Positions 1 through 10,793 of a stretch of 43,389 bases of DNA are shown here, in pieces. The position numbers and the translations under genes are program-made. The number at the start of each line of letters is the position of its first letter. Positions within the stretch are counted from its first letter, which is position 1. The notes under the pieces are model-generated. The model was not told where the DNA came from and searched no databases. It saw only the letters and a program-made list of their open reading frames with translations. The DNA comes from Cystobasidium ongulense (taxonomy: Eukaryota > Basidiomycota > Cystobasidiomycetes > Cystobasidiales > Cystobasidiaceae), in NCBI GenBank assembly GCA_022835595.1, contig BQUP01000015.1, positions 14,960 to 58,348 of the forward strand, given 5' to 3'.

Positions 1-885
1 CGTCGTAGGCATAGCACCTAAGTAAAAATGCCACCGCGTAGCCATGTCAAAGTTTGCCAAATCGACCTCATCTACCTCTTTACCCAGGTGTTCGACGCGG
101 GTGCTTCTCTATCAAGTCTATCATACACAGTAGAGAACGGACATCTGCTCATTTACGGTGAATCTCCCGAAGGCACGGCCAACCGAGAGGGGTTTGAGAT
201 GCATAACAGTATCATCGACAATGACTGTTCGATGGAGATCCCGAGCGTAATAAGGAAGAGAACAAGATAGATGACTGGGTTACAGATCAGAGAATCATTG
301 CGAGTAATGTGTGGATTGATGAGGATGAGGAGCCTACCGCAATGCAGGGTGAGGATAAATCATAACCAGCAAGCGAGCTTCACCAACTGAAAAACCCGGC
401 CGCAGAGTGTGTACTTATCGACCCAGACACTTTCTCGATTTGCCAGACTTCTGTGGCTCTCGGTACAAACACACACACACCTATCCGCCCTTGCAACGGT
501 GGCGTCGACCGCCCCTCACACCAGGATTTGGAACAAGCACCACCAAAGGGACAGACTGACGATCCGGTTGTCTTTGATCGGAATTCCGCAGGCAGGGTGC
601 CTGGAAGCTTAGCTGCCCTGTCAGGCTCTCAGTGAGAAAGTTCTGGGTAGGGTACTCAAGTAGGTATTCCTAAGTCAGTGCTTCTTTGAAATTATTCTGC
701 TTGTATTCATACAAGAAACGTTTGACGTCTGGTTCGAGCGAAGTGGGCCCAGCTCTAGTCGTAACTGGATGATAGTTGGAAGGAGCTAGTTAGCTATATC
801 TATCGACATATGTATCCCCATGATCATAGAAGCGACAGCGACTGAGAGCAAGCACAAGACCTCAATTTCTGCCCGTGACAGTTAT
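1..885. other. Unassigned left flank
   Basis: No protein family, RNA gene or transposon terminus could be recognised here. Short open frames exist on both strands (for example 28-270 +), but none has a recognisable motif or convincing composition. A short CA-rich microsatellite sits at about 469-482. I treat the stretch as intergenic or decayed sequence. Confidence 0.5.
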
Positions 886-1500
886 TTACATCAAGTTAGC
901 ACTCTTATTGCGGCGTATGTAAGGACCTAGATACCGCTGAGCAGGAGTCTGCGCAATAATGCTTTTGGTATACTCTTTGAAGAAGCCCTCATCCATCAAC
1001 TTGTCGTTTGGGTGCCAGCTAGCGTTGCTTACAATCTGAGAAGGATCAGCGGATAGGGCGACGGTGCTGGCAGGCGGAAACATCGTCTATTGTATACTGG
1101 GGAGGTCGTTATAGCAGTCCGGGCGTAGTAGCAAGTAGCCATAGCCTGCAATAGCTGCGGAGGTGCAGATAAAGGTAGCGAGCAAAGGTTTCCGCTGCGT
1201 AGCATGCCGTAGTGGCTGAGTAGGGACATGGCCCGGTCACGCATGCCTTCGTACGAATTCCGCTCAAGACCATGGGTTGCGATGTTGAGCAGCAGGGCGC
1301 TATCCGTCATGCCGTCCACGTAAGTGCCGACCAGCTTATCGTCGAAATTATCGCGGCGCTGACTGGATGTCTTTCGTTTTGCAGTATCGATGATGGCCTT
1401 TATGGTATCATCTCGAGGGTGCGGCGCGGCGCCATGTTGCCCTCGGTCCGCTGCGGTTTGTCCCAAAGACGAAACAAGGCTTCTATATAGCGTGTGATGC
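886..1500 (-). mobile_element. Crypton-type tyrosine recombinase remnant
   Basis: Reading the minus strand from about 1500 to 886 gives the conserved block order of fungal Crypton (Ndc10-like) tyrosine recombinases. A YIEALFRLWDK helix comes first, then an APHPR turn followed by a lysine-rich stretch, then DDKLVGTYVDGMT (family form D-R-G-x-G-T-L-x-D-G-Y-T), then RDRAMSLLSHYGMLRSGNL. The arginine in MLRSGN is where the family carries a catalytic Arg. Only this N-proximal part is present and it is split over at least two frames, so it is a dead fragment; a short downstream piece (886-1083) ends the similarity. Cryptons move as circular DNA through recombinase action. Its upstream edge falls about 25 bp from the edge of the dispersed repeat that starts at 1524. 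The family call rests on remembered motif order, not on a search. Confidence 0.65.
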
Positions 1501-1523
1501 TCTTAGCGCCCACGCGCCGCCTC

Positions 1524-4330
1524 GCTAGTCTCGCAGACGTGGCGAGTTCAACTGTGGTAAGCAGTTGGGATCAGCGCTTTTGTCAGGCTGGGACATCCCT
1601 ACATGCCCTCGAATACAGAATTTCTTCATTTTCGAAGATCAGCCTCAGAGCATCGCATTGAGCTCTCTTTGAGACTCTGCAGACCTCTTGGCCCCTTTGT
1701 CCGGATTTTTCTCAAGGTGTTGTTCGAAGAATATGTCGCCTTTTGTTCGCCTCCTCTTCAGCCGGCCGGCACAAAAGCTTTCCTTTTGTTCAATGTCACG
1801 TGCCAACCTGTGTACGAGGCAGATAGCTTTTGTCGACGTGTAACTTGGATGTTAAGGACGGGGACCGGTATAAAATCAACAGCATATCAATGAGATCCCT
1901 TCTGTGAAATCCCACATCCCAAATCAACCTCACCCCGAGCGGTAAACGAACGGCATACTTCCAAGCATGCACCTTTTCGAAAACTCGTTTATCAATCTCT
2001 TTATCTGGAGCGCCTACGTGCCCTTAAAAACTCTCCGGAGCGGCAAAAGGATCCAACTCCCTAATTCAGCGCGCCAAAGAAGATTTGTTGTGGCTCGACC
2101 AGGTTACAGGGTGGGACTTGACCGTCTCATCCAGGTGGAGAAGGCTTCTCGCGCGCATGCTTGGCAGGTTGCAGTTATATACGTGGTTTCGTTGGTACCT
2201 TTTGTATTACTTGTCTCCGAGGGGCCGCAGCGGAAATATGCGTGGAGACTTTCTCAGCCAAAAGACATCAAGCTCATCCATGGTGGATGATGTGTCGATG
2301 TGGGATATGCAGGCGTAGGACTACCTCTAGATGAACTGATATTGGCTTTCGATGCAAATACGGCGGTAGACCAAATTTTGTCCAAAACCATTCTCATACT
2401 AGATTACAACATCTTTCGTTCGGATCATATTAGAGACCCCTTGTGATCTTTTGACTGCAGAACAAGCTTGGGTATCCTCACAGCTTCTGCTTCACGGCGT
2501 CTCTGTATACTTTGAAGCCCACACATTTCCTACCATCTCATACCTTCCTCCGCGAGGTTGATGCGCCTGGCTCCCTCTGCCGCAGTGAAGGTTTACATAC
2601 TTGCGGCTGAGAAGACGGTTTTCTGCCGCTTCTTCCTGCAGCTCAGTAGAAACAGGTACGAATTCAAGAGACTTGTCGCCGCTATCCTATCCGTTGCTGA
2701 GAATTATCAATGCGAGACAGGCTCCAGACCTGTAGGAAAGCATATCCTGAAGGCGATTCTCGCCCAGTGATTCACCTGTTAGACTGCCGTGTCGAGCATT
2801 CCTGAAAACCGGTGGTAGTTCCGGGAACGAAGTATAGGATAGCCCGTCCACAGGTTGTCATCATTCAACACGTCTCCCTTGACGTCTTGATTAGCTGGGT
2901 CGTAAACATACAAGTCAACGCCAAGGAGAGAGGTGAAGTTGATGAAGGTGGTATCATGTGACGGTAGCAGCGTCTAGGCCTGATAGAAGCCGAGCGTCGG
3001 GTGAGTGGATAGCACCCCGTGTCTGTGTAAAACACCTTACACTGTCACCACCATCTCGAGATTGTGCTCAAACTGTGTTTGGCCAAGTATATTGAGCTTC
3101 AATGCCGAACTTGAAGGCACACCTGGCGGTGTCCACTGGCTGCCCACGCAACCTTCGAATCTGTGCAGCGCGCAGAGACTGAAGCGTATCAGGCTGGACC
3201 CCGCCCATCAATATGCCGATGCTTGGGTTCCAGCTTCTGTGCGAGTATAATTTACTTTATAGAGAACGTGTACCTCAAACTCAAATGGGCATATTTTCGA
3301 GTCTTAAGAGCAAAAGCGGCTGATAGCGAGGCAATGGTTGATCTAGCAGTGTCACTCGTACAGACCTAAGGTCTCGGGATCAAAGGCTGTTGATGGCGAG
3401 GTAATGTATAAATTTTACCGAGAGACCTAGATATATAATCTGTATCTGTCAAGGACTATATCATAATAACTTGTCCGAACAATCGTTGACGAACACACTG
3501 TAACCGACTTTAAGGCTGTCGCAAAAGCTTAACCGTCGTGGCCAGATTTCATCTAGTCTATCTTAAAGTTACTAGCTCTCAGAGCACTTAGGTAAGCAAT
3601 CCGTGCCTGTATACGACTAACCTCCTCTTTTTATAGGTCACCATCCCTCACTTCTACAAGCTTACCAATAGTTATCTTCTCTAACTTCGAAACGGACACT
3701 GCCGGAACGGCCTGCAGAATGTTTATTCCGAATATTTCCACAATCAAACAGAATTTATGGGCGCGTTGTATACGCTTGGACCAGGCTGCGCGCCCCTCCA
3801 GAGAGGTAAACTGTCCCAGTCCCTGGTATGTCGCCAACTGACGCAAGATGATCTGAGGTTTGCTTCGACCAGTGTTCGATTTGTACAAGCCATTGACTGC
3901 GGTCTACAGAAAAGGTGGTTAATGACGGGCTCTCCATGCGGGGTTACAGGCACCTTACCTCTACTGCATCCTTATAAGCTAGACCCACAGCATGATAGGC
4001 ATTGTTAGTATACAGGCTGAGGTTTTCGGCCTGTTTCTCAAGCTGTTCCAAACGATACAATCGGTGAACGACCAGACGGATTGGATCGGTTTCGTTTGCT
4101 TGTGAGTCATGCGGCGAAGGTACATTCGGATTTCTCGACGGCAAAGATAGTTCCCATGCAGTCTCGCAGGTCGCCGGTGCAAGGCTGAAATCGTTGCATT
4201 GGACTAAAGTTTCAACAGCCGTGAGGAACCCGGCCATGTGTTGATTGCGCTTGGATTGCTTTCGAAGGTGCATGCACCTCGGATCTCTGGACTGAAGCAG
4301 CTTTGAAGAATTTTCCCTACGTTGCTCGCT
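1524..4330. repeat. Unclassified dispersed repeat, longest copy (R1)
   Basis: This segment recurs three more times in the window as partial copies. Positions 1524-2240 match 14177-14875 in inverted orientation, 1828-3554 match 14902-16485 directly, and about 3268-4330 match 31440-32490 directly but with more divergence. By eye R1 and the 14902 copy are roughly 95% identical, with one internal length difference near 2475-2655. No LTR, terminal inverted repeat, target-site duplication or transposase motif was identified. The right part carries a minus-strand coding remnant (see 3631-4762). It may be a non-autonomous element, part of a larger element that includes the adjacent Crypton remnant, or a repeated gene fragment. 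Confidence 0.75.
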
Positions 4331-4762
4331 TTGGGTGTAGTTCAGATCCAGGGGCTGATCCTGACTGGTTTCCGACACATCGCCTGGAGCCGGGAAGCAA
4401 ATCTGCATGCCACGGTGAGCCAGTGGAGGAATTCCTTTACATGTGACATATCTACGTACTTTGTATGCCTGGTCCCCAATGTCTATCCATAGAGCTGGAA
4501 CATGCTGGATAGACAAAACGCCAGCCGCTTGTAGACCCAAGCAGCTAGATAGACAGATAGACGTTTGCTGCGTTGTTTGCTCGAAGGTCGTCCAGTCCCA
4601 CACCGGGGCCAACATAAGCAGCCGTCGATGCGATGAGATCCTGCAGAGCCGGATCGTCTTTGATGGAGTTCTCGGTTGGTTGGAGTACCACCGCTGATTC
4701 GTATGATGTGAGCATCTGCTATTCGAACCTTTATGCGTGATCACGGGTCGGGTCCTAAACAA
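3631..4762 (-). pseudogene. Repeat-borne coding remnant of unknown family
   Basis: On the minus strand a 272-codon open frame (4762-3944) is followed in another frame by an 85-codon stretch (3888-3631). I see no known domain. The case for past coding is that the diverged copy at 31810-32400 keeps the same peptide features: a block with RLYRL-x-QLEKQ, then LSL(Y/F)TNNAYH, and further on SNTGRSK followed by ILRQL. Conservation of peptide between two copies that differ markedly in DNA suggests the ancestral unit encoded a protein. Both copies are broken. The AYH-to-SNTGRSK step could be an intron or a frameshift. Identity is unknown. Confidence 0.4.
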
Positions 4763-6030
4763 GCACTCAGGTACGATGTTTGCGCTTTGATCCTCTCTTG
4801 TATGCCAAGGTGGCCTGAGCGGGCGGGCGAACCTGTCTACATCCTCGCTGCCTTGTTTGGGCAGACAATGTTCTGCTGAAGAAGCCTGTTATCGCCCACG
4901 AGCATCTACAGGGCAGAAGCGTAGGCTCTGGGCACCGCTAAGCTTCATCAGCAAATATCCCTTTTGTACGTTTCTTGCAGACCGCTTTCGAGATATGTGA
5001 CCATTGGTCCACGCCGAGTATTGGGCTTCTGTGGTCGCGCTGTTTGAGAAGGCTGTTAGAGGCGCTACTAATATTGTTCTTTTGTACTACGCACAGACGA
5101 TCCGAGCGGACGGCATATCGGAGCCGGTTCCCTTGTTTCTTGTCAGTAGAGCTAACGCTTTGTATGATGTTGCTAGAGGCTGGTGCGTGCGAGCCGTCAC
5201 CGCTATAAGTTTGACCAGTGGCGCGACCGAAGACCGCTGGTCCCCCTCCTACACGAATACGCACAATCTTTTTGTATTACACATCTAGCGGCAGCCACGC
5301 GATACTCGTCTGGAACAGCATGAGTCACTTTGTCATGGGGACCCAGATTTCCAAGTTTGGCTCCAGCAGCGCGATCAGGTTATGTTGAATGCCTTCCAAC
5401 GAAACAATCCAGGGAGGTGGCGGAGCAGACTCGAGTCATCGAGTACCAGGCTGGAGAACGCTACGATGATCTCGTAGCAAATCTTCGACACTTGAAGTGG
5501 CGCGAGACCCGGCCTTGAAGAGCGCTCTGAAGGAACAAGTGCACTGCAAGCTACGGTGCGGAACAACAGACAAGCTTTAATGGCACCGTGCCCATATGCC
5601 ACTGCCGAAGCGCCCGGTACTACTAGTTGGGCATTTGAAGTCGAATACAATCTTAATTGCGTTACTGACTGCCCTCATTATTGCAGCTCTAACCGCGAAC
5701 AACGGACGCCAAAATTATTGAGCCAAGCACTGTAGCAACTGTCTCTGAGCCTGAACGATTTAATCGATCATATGCCTTCAAGCAACCAGCCGGCCATGTG
5801 AAGACACGCCCTGTACCAGCGCCTCAGAAGTCGAGGTTTACATGAAAGCAGGCTAAGCCTAGTACTCAAATACATTGGCTGATTGAATGCGAATCAGCAA
5901 TTCGTCAAGGTAAGGGGTAATCTCCGCGTATCGACAAAGAGTCGACATGTTGTCTAGGACTGCAATTCCGCGACATATCGGTTCTTCTGTAGCTTAAAAA
6001 GATATAAGACATTGTGACTGCTAGATATAG
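4763..6030. other. Unassigned interval
   Basis: Several overlapping open frames occur (about 4938-5288 on both strands, 5330-5518 +, 5375-5650 -). None shows a recognisable domain, good start context or intron signals. A GATA/GACA-rich microsatellite lies just before it (about 4545-4562). Read as intergenic or decayed sequence. Confidence 0.4.
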
Positions 6031-6216
6031 CTTGAGGTCCCGATGAAGGACGTGGCCTTTACCTTGCAATCTTGTATGGCAGAAATGGAGGCCTAGGAGG
6101 ATCTGAAAGAAGATGTGCAGGACTTGACGCTCCTCCACAGGCTGCCTGTCAAGATATTCAGCCTCCCGTTGCACAGATGCGTCAGGTTTCCGCCTTACTT
6201 CAGCACCCTCCGAATT
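6031..6216 (-). pseudogene. NIMA/NEK-like protein kinase fragment
   Basis: A minus-strand frame (open 6396-5905) contains a short piece of a Ser/Thr kinase catalytic domain. EERQVLHIFFQILLGLHFCH corresponds to the alpha-E helix, and after a short insertion GHVLHRDLK is subdomain VIb with the catalytic-loop Asp. The EER-x-helix-x-CH-insert-VLHRDLK layout is typical of NEK/NIMA kinases. The glycine loop, the VAIK lysine, the DFG motif and the C-lobe are not found around it, and the residues after HRDLK no longer fit a kinase. It is therefore a detached fragment, probably a partial duplication of a host kinase gene. No start codon or intron context can be assigned. Confidence 0.55.
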
Positions 6217-8810
6217 TGCAGGGCCTGGCGGTGCTCTGGCTGGATTCGCTGGGTCACCGCCATCATCTGCGAAGTTTCCCGGCGACATCCGCACAACAAT
6301 CAAAAAAAATGTGTATAACGCAGAAATACATCGGCGACTCTGCTGTTTTCCATGCTTTACTCTGTACCCTCTGGAGACTGAAGCCTCGACATGCACATGG
6401 CGGGAGATATCAGGTGCTAGGGAATGCGGCCAGACTCTCTGGAGACTTCAGTGAGGAGGGGCTGATGCTCCTAGAAGAGTTCCTAAGCGTATGTAGACCT
6501 ATCAGACTATGACGTCCTGGTTGAATTTATGCTATCTCTGCCTTCTTTCGAAAAGCTGGTTGACTCGCCAGTTTCGCCAGTCTTTTCCGTATCTGTACTG
6601 CCGGTACAGCATGCTGACACGACTACTCAAGGCCCTACTACCATTACTGGCATGCACACATTCTGCTTCCTTCGCAAAACTAAAAGTGTCAATCATAGCG
6701 CCGGGGAGCGTCAAATAGCATCACCCCCACAATTTGACAAGAGGGCCCCACCATAGTTTTGCTTGCGGAGATGCCCAATATCCGATACTTTTAGTAGTGT
6801 CGGCACGCCATTCACTTGGCACAAATCTAACCTAATTCATGTCGCAATCGTGCAAAGTGGAGATCCCTTGACTGGCCTTCAGACAGACGCGAGTTAGGTA
6901 TCATTGACAAAGGTTTTCCATAAAAAGGAGAGAAAGATATCTACAACTAAGCGATCACTAATGATCGTGCTCCGCATTGGGCCCTGCAGTGTTTAAGCAA
7001 AAGTGGCAAGGCAAAGATCGGACCGAAACTCTCTTGCGCGTATATAGCAAAACGTACTTTGAGCTTCAGGATGATACAGTAGTACCATGGTGTCTACTGT
7101 AGACTACCTACAGAGTAGAGACACATAAGCTCTTGTCACCATCAGCTCAGACATGGCAGCAAAGAGAGGCAAGCGACGCTGAATTGGCCCCGCTGCATCC
7201 GAAGTCTGCAATTGCATATGAAATCGCGCTGGTAGACAACTCTTTACCAGACATACCACTGGAGGTTGAAGACTACAACTCATTATACGACGACCACTCA
7301 TCAGATGCCGGGCAACGCATAGCAGGTATCAGCGAGGGTGGCCTCGATGGCGCGCTTCGAAGGGCTGAAAGAAGAGGCGCCCGCTACTGGTAGGCATGAT
7401 TCACGTCTCAAGGCCTCAGAGCATCGCCGACGTAGTTACTCGATTCTGCGACTACAGCGTTGATCGACGAGCTGGTGTCGCAACCGGCGGAGCAGTCGAA
7501 CGAAGACGTTGGCGCCCTTGCCTGATGCTGCAATTGTAGCCTATACGAAACGATGCTAGGAGATGATGAATACAGGTGCATGTCAGTCTAGGAGCGTCAT
7601 GACGCGATGTAGGCTCGTGAGACATTAGCAATCGGCCTCGCCCACCTGGTGAGGCTTGTCATCGGACAATGATCTCGTGATGCCCGTCTCGTATTGTACG
7701 CTTCCTTGAAGCTGGCTTCGCGAGCTTCGTCGACAAAGATGACGCCGGAAGTATGCGCCATTGATCGTCTCTCCGATGTCCAAAGTGTGGAGTCCGTTGT
7801 GAGGTACTACCACCAGATGCAAACAGATCAGAGCTAACGGCGCTTCATGATGGCGGGATTTTCGGCACGTTCTTAAAAGCTATACAGCGACAGGAAAGGC
7901 TACGCTACAGGTGTTCATGCTTAGCGGGAGGTAAGGGACCATATAGTACCGCATAAGAGGCTAGTCACCAGGCTGTGCATAAGTGTAAGACCCTCATCTA
8001 AGCGTTATTTCCAGCCGTCTACCCAATTTGCAGGCGGCTTACCTCTCGTTACTTTAGCTTCAGCAACAGTACTGTGTCTAAGATTGCCATCTCCTATTAG
8101 GGGCCCCGGGGCTTCCAGACAGTCGGATCGTACGAGGCATCCTCTTTGACTCTCCAGGAGAGTGTTGTGGCGTTGTAGAAAAATATAGGCCACGTGATGA
8201 CGGTCATGAAGGTGTCAAGCCAGTTGTAATCTCGTTGGTAGATCTGAAAGAGGCGAACGCCGTCCTCTCTGTACTTGAGCGGATCTCCCCATTTGTCGAC
8301 TGCTCCGCTTGCGACTTGCGTTGATGCTCTGTCGGCGGTTTCCCCACTGTTTTCACAAATGACAATCAGCCGTGTCAGTCATAGACTCGCGTTATGTTTG
8401 TCTCGGTGCTGGTCGCCGATACATCCCTTACCCTGTAGTACTTGGAGTGGAAGCCATGTCAGTTGCTCGTAGTTGGCTGAAAGGTGCAGTTAGTGGATGG
8501 ACGAACCGCAGAGAGCGCAAGGGCAACCAACAGCAACGAGTGCGAAACGTACAGTCGTGATCATGTAGACCACATGGTGGCGTTACACAAGACTGGATAG
8601 GCCTTACTTTAGCACATGCACGCGCATGGTTGATAGGCTCAGGCGACGCACTAGCGTCACAGTGTACGATCGGTAGCCTAGTCAGTGCTTCCGTGCCTGG
8701 GTGTCACATGTCACATGCAATTGAAAACAACAGTTGGACTAACACGCCAACGCCCACACTCGGTCTTATCACGGGCGACGTGGTTATACGTTGCCGCTTG
8801 TGACAGTGCT
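6217..8810. other. Unassigned interval
   Basis: No gene is recognised. A weakly coding-like frame without an ATG lies at 7133-7393 (+); it is acidic in the middle, Arg-rich at the end and stops at TAG, and has no known motif. Other open frames (6072-6512, 7625-7822, 8005-8193, 8275-8560) look like chance frames. No repeat relation to other parts of the window was found. Confidence 0.4.
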
Positions 8811-8816
8811 TCGTAT

Positions 8817-8824
8817 TATAAATA
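8817..8824 (+). promoter_or_regulatory. Candidate TATA box (TATAAATA)
   Basis: TATAAATA is followed by C/T- and CA-rich sequence of the sort seen at filamentous fungal transcription starts. It lies about 570 bp before the ATG at 9393, so it would imply a long 5' leader for that gene, or belong to an unrecognised transcript. Confidence 0.25.
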
Positions 8825-9304
8825 GCCAGTCCGTCACGGCCTCGACTGTTCCCCGCCTCACACTAGTATCACCCAAACTCTGTTCCCTTGTCCTGAGACC
8901 TAATCTTATTACTCCCCTCGACGGAGCACCGGAATCCGAGTTCACTCAGTGACAACCGTCACAGTTCGACGAATGCGTTCGAATACCTTCGGAACAAGTG
9001 CGCGTCTATGCCTGTCAGGTAGCCTGCGTGCACATGCATGCACCTGGCTTTGGGTTAGGCTTGTCACACGCTAAGGTCATAGCAATGTGTCCGCAATCGC
9101 TGTCCTGAGCCTACTCAGGTGATATGGTGGGGGCCTATTCGGGCAAGGTTCTACAAGGGCAATCATTCACTCATCTGCACCTCTTCTCTCTTAACTTCAC
9201 AACATCTATCGTTGACCTCGCAGCCGGTGCCTCAAGGACAGGAAGACTACCCCTCAGCTGTTCGAGCGAGCATTACCAATACACATCCCTGTCTAGTCTC
9301 TCGA

Positions 9305-9382
9305 GTAAGTTGACACAGCTCGAATTCGCTGAGTAGACCCGCCGAGCCTGGGAATCACTGACCAAATGCTTTGATTAACCAG
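9305..9382 (+). other. Candidate 5'-leader intron
   Basis: A consensus GTAAGT donor (9305-9310) and a TTAACCAG acceptor ending at 9382, with a GATTAAC branch-like site just before it, define a 78-nt intron that ends 10 nt upstream of the ATG at 9393. No frame upstream joins the coding sequence through this splice, so it would lie in the untranslated leader. Confidence 0.45.
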
Positions 9383-9392
9383 GCATAGCAAG

Positions 9393-9830
9393 ATGATCTT
9401 AACTCGCCTGGCAGCCATGGCTATCATCTTAACCGGCTTTCAGGGCGGCGTGCTGGGCGTGCCAAATCCACAAGTCCACACTGATGGAATCAAGTGCAGA
9501 CGCGCAGAGACAGATGCCGTGCTCTGGAATGTGCAAGATCTTCAGCCACATCTGGATCTCTACAACACTGAGCACCCAGATGCTCCGATGACCCTGGAAT
9601 ACTTGTCCTGGGGCTTAGATGTCGCCGTCAACACTGGCCATCTGGACCCACACTCGATGGAGCTAAGTCTTCATGATCTCGACAAGCGCGACGAATACAC
9701 TACATGCCTGGCCTGCTGCGCCCCTCTCCTGACCGCCGGTGGGGGCCGTTTCTGCAAGATTGCCGCAACCGCAGCCTACTTCGGCTGTATCGCTTTCTGC
9801 AGCGGACTAAATGCCGGCACTGGCTGTTGA
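9393..9830 (+). CDS. Secreted cysteine-rich prepropeptide with Kex2 site
   Basis: This is an intact single-exon frame of 145 aa. Residues 1-22 form a signal peptide (MILTRLAAMAIILTG..., cleavage likely near VLG-VP). Residues 23-97 are a pro-region containing one Cys (C35) next to a KCRR dibasic site. LDKR at 96-99 is a classic Kex2 site. Cleavage there would release a 46-residue C-terminal peptide starting DEYTT with seven cysteines, including CLACC and ending in Cys, around a hydrophobic centre (KIAATAAYFGCIAF). An effector, antimicrobial peptide or signalling peptide are all possible; I do not recognise a named family. The ATG is chosen because the signal peptide begins there and upstream frames do not join it. 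Nothing suggests decay. Confidence 0.75.
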   Translation: MILTRLAAMAIILTGFQGGVLGVPNPQVHTDGIKCRRAETDAVLWNVQDLQPHLDLYNTEHPDAPMTLEYLSWGLDVAVNTGHLDPHSMELSLHDLDKRDEYTTCLACCAPLLTAGGGRFCKIAATAAYFGCIAFCSGLNAGTGC

Positions 9831-9967
9831 GCATGCTCAGACTTGCGGCTAGGTAAGCAATCCTTTGTATAGCATATCGGGGCAGTGAACAAGCTAAGCA
9901 ATCAATTTGCGAGCAGGGCGCCGGCAGAAGTCGCGGGCACTCCAACAACCAATCCTCACCGGGGCAA

Positions 9968-9968
<1 letters not shown>

Positions 9969-10019
<51 letters not shown>

Positions 10020-10029
10020 NNNNNNNNNN
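9969..10029. other. Poly(C) run and N gap (assembly artefact)
   Basis: About 51 consecutive C are followed by exactly ten N. This is most simply a sequencing or assembly break rather than biology. Proline-rich frames crossing it are artefacts, and the distance between the genes on either side is unknown. Confidence 0.9.
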
Positions 10030-10326
10030 GACATTGCAGCATGGACTTTGATACTAGTATGCTCGTTCGCTAGTATTTCGCTGTATCGTAAGCCTGTACT
10101 TGCTGCAATTCAGTGGTGACGGGGAGCAAGGTCCTTCCATTCCGTATCTAGTCACCGACACTGCCAGCCAACATTGGCGTCACGGCGGTGATGATGACTT
10201 GCGGCGCTGTCTCGTCCATACCGTTGCCTTGCACCTCTATATTCAAGGTCGCGCAACGTTGGACTCCATACTAAGGGTATGTGGTCATCAGCCAATGGTC
10301 ATCGCCGCGGCGATCATAGCCTTCAA

Positions 10327-10623
10327 ATGACCGACGAGCCATTTAATCAAGAGAAGCCGGTCTACATTCCACTAGCCTTCCTAGAGCGCAGCGGCGACAA
10401 TACCTGGGCTCTCGTGCATCATATGGTTGCAAGCCTAGTCAATGAGCCGGGCGTGCTATGTGCTGTTGCTACAGCACTGCCTGGCGACGGCGAAGGTGGA
10501 AAAGAAGGCCAATCGTGTAACGCGCCAGGTTACACAGCCGCTCAGGAAAACCAAAAGTTGCAAAGTGCAAGAAGCAACACCGTGTATGATATCGTTCGAA
10601 AGCATACTTCGAGACGGACATAA
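10327..10623 (+). CDS. Hypothetical small protein, 98 aa
   Basis: An open frame starting at an ATG in acceptable context (CAAATGACC) encodes MTDEPFNQEKPVYIPLAFLE... and ends at TAA. The N-terminal half has plausible protein composition with an amphipathic stretch (WALVHHMVASLV), while the C-terminal half is polar. No family is recognised. A different frame just upstream (to 10330) also looks coding-like, so this may be the remains of a longer gene with a frame change or intron near 10280-10320. Weakly supported. Confidence 0.25.
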   Translation: MTDEPFNQEKPVYIPLAFLERSGDNTWALVHHMVASLVNEPGVLCAVATALPGDGEGGKEGQSCNAPGYTAAQENQKLQSARSNTVYDIVRKHTSRRT

Positions 10624-10793
10624 CTACACTCCTCGAACAATTATCTTATGCTCGTAGCAAAAGATAAAACCCTTTAAAGTCACCCCGGTTCAACAGCAGA
10701 TGGCTGCACCGCAGCAGCATAATGCTATGTGAGCCCAGATGAAGACTCTGTCGGTTGGTTCCACAACAACTCACAAGCTTCAAACAACCAACA

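Noticed and set aside
1967-2290. Frame reading FVVARPGY-x-GLDRL-x-QVEKASRAHAW, shared by repeat copies
   Set aside because: Conserved only because the DNA is repeated; the three copies do not share a common start or end, and neighbouring frames are equally open.
6072-6512. 146-codon plus frame
   Set aside because: Antisense to the kinase fragment, with no motif of its own.
9885-10073. Proline-rich frames (poly-Pro) crossing the gap
   Set aside because: They are the translation of a poly(C) run next to N bases; an assembly artefact.
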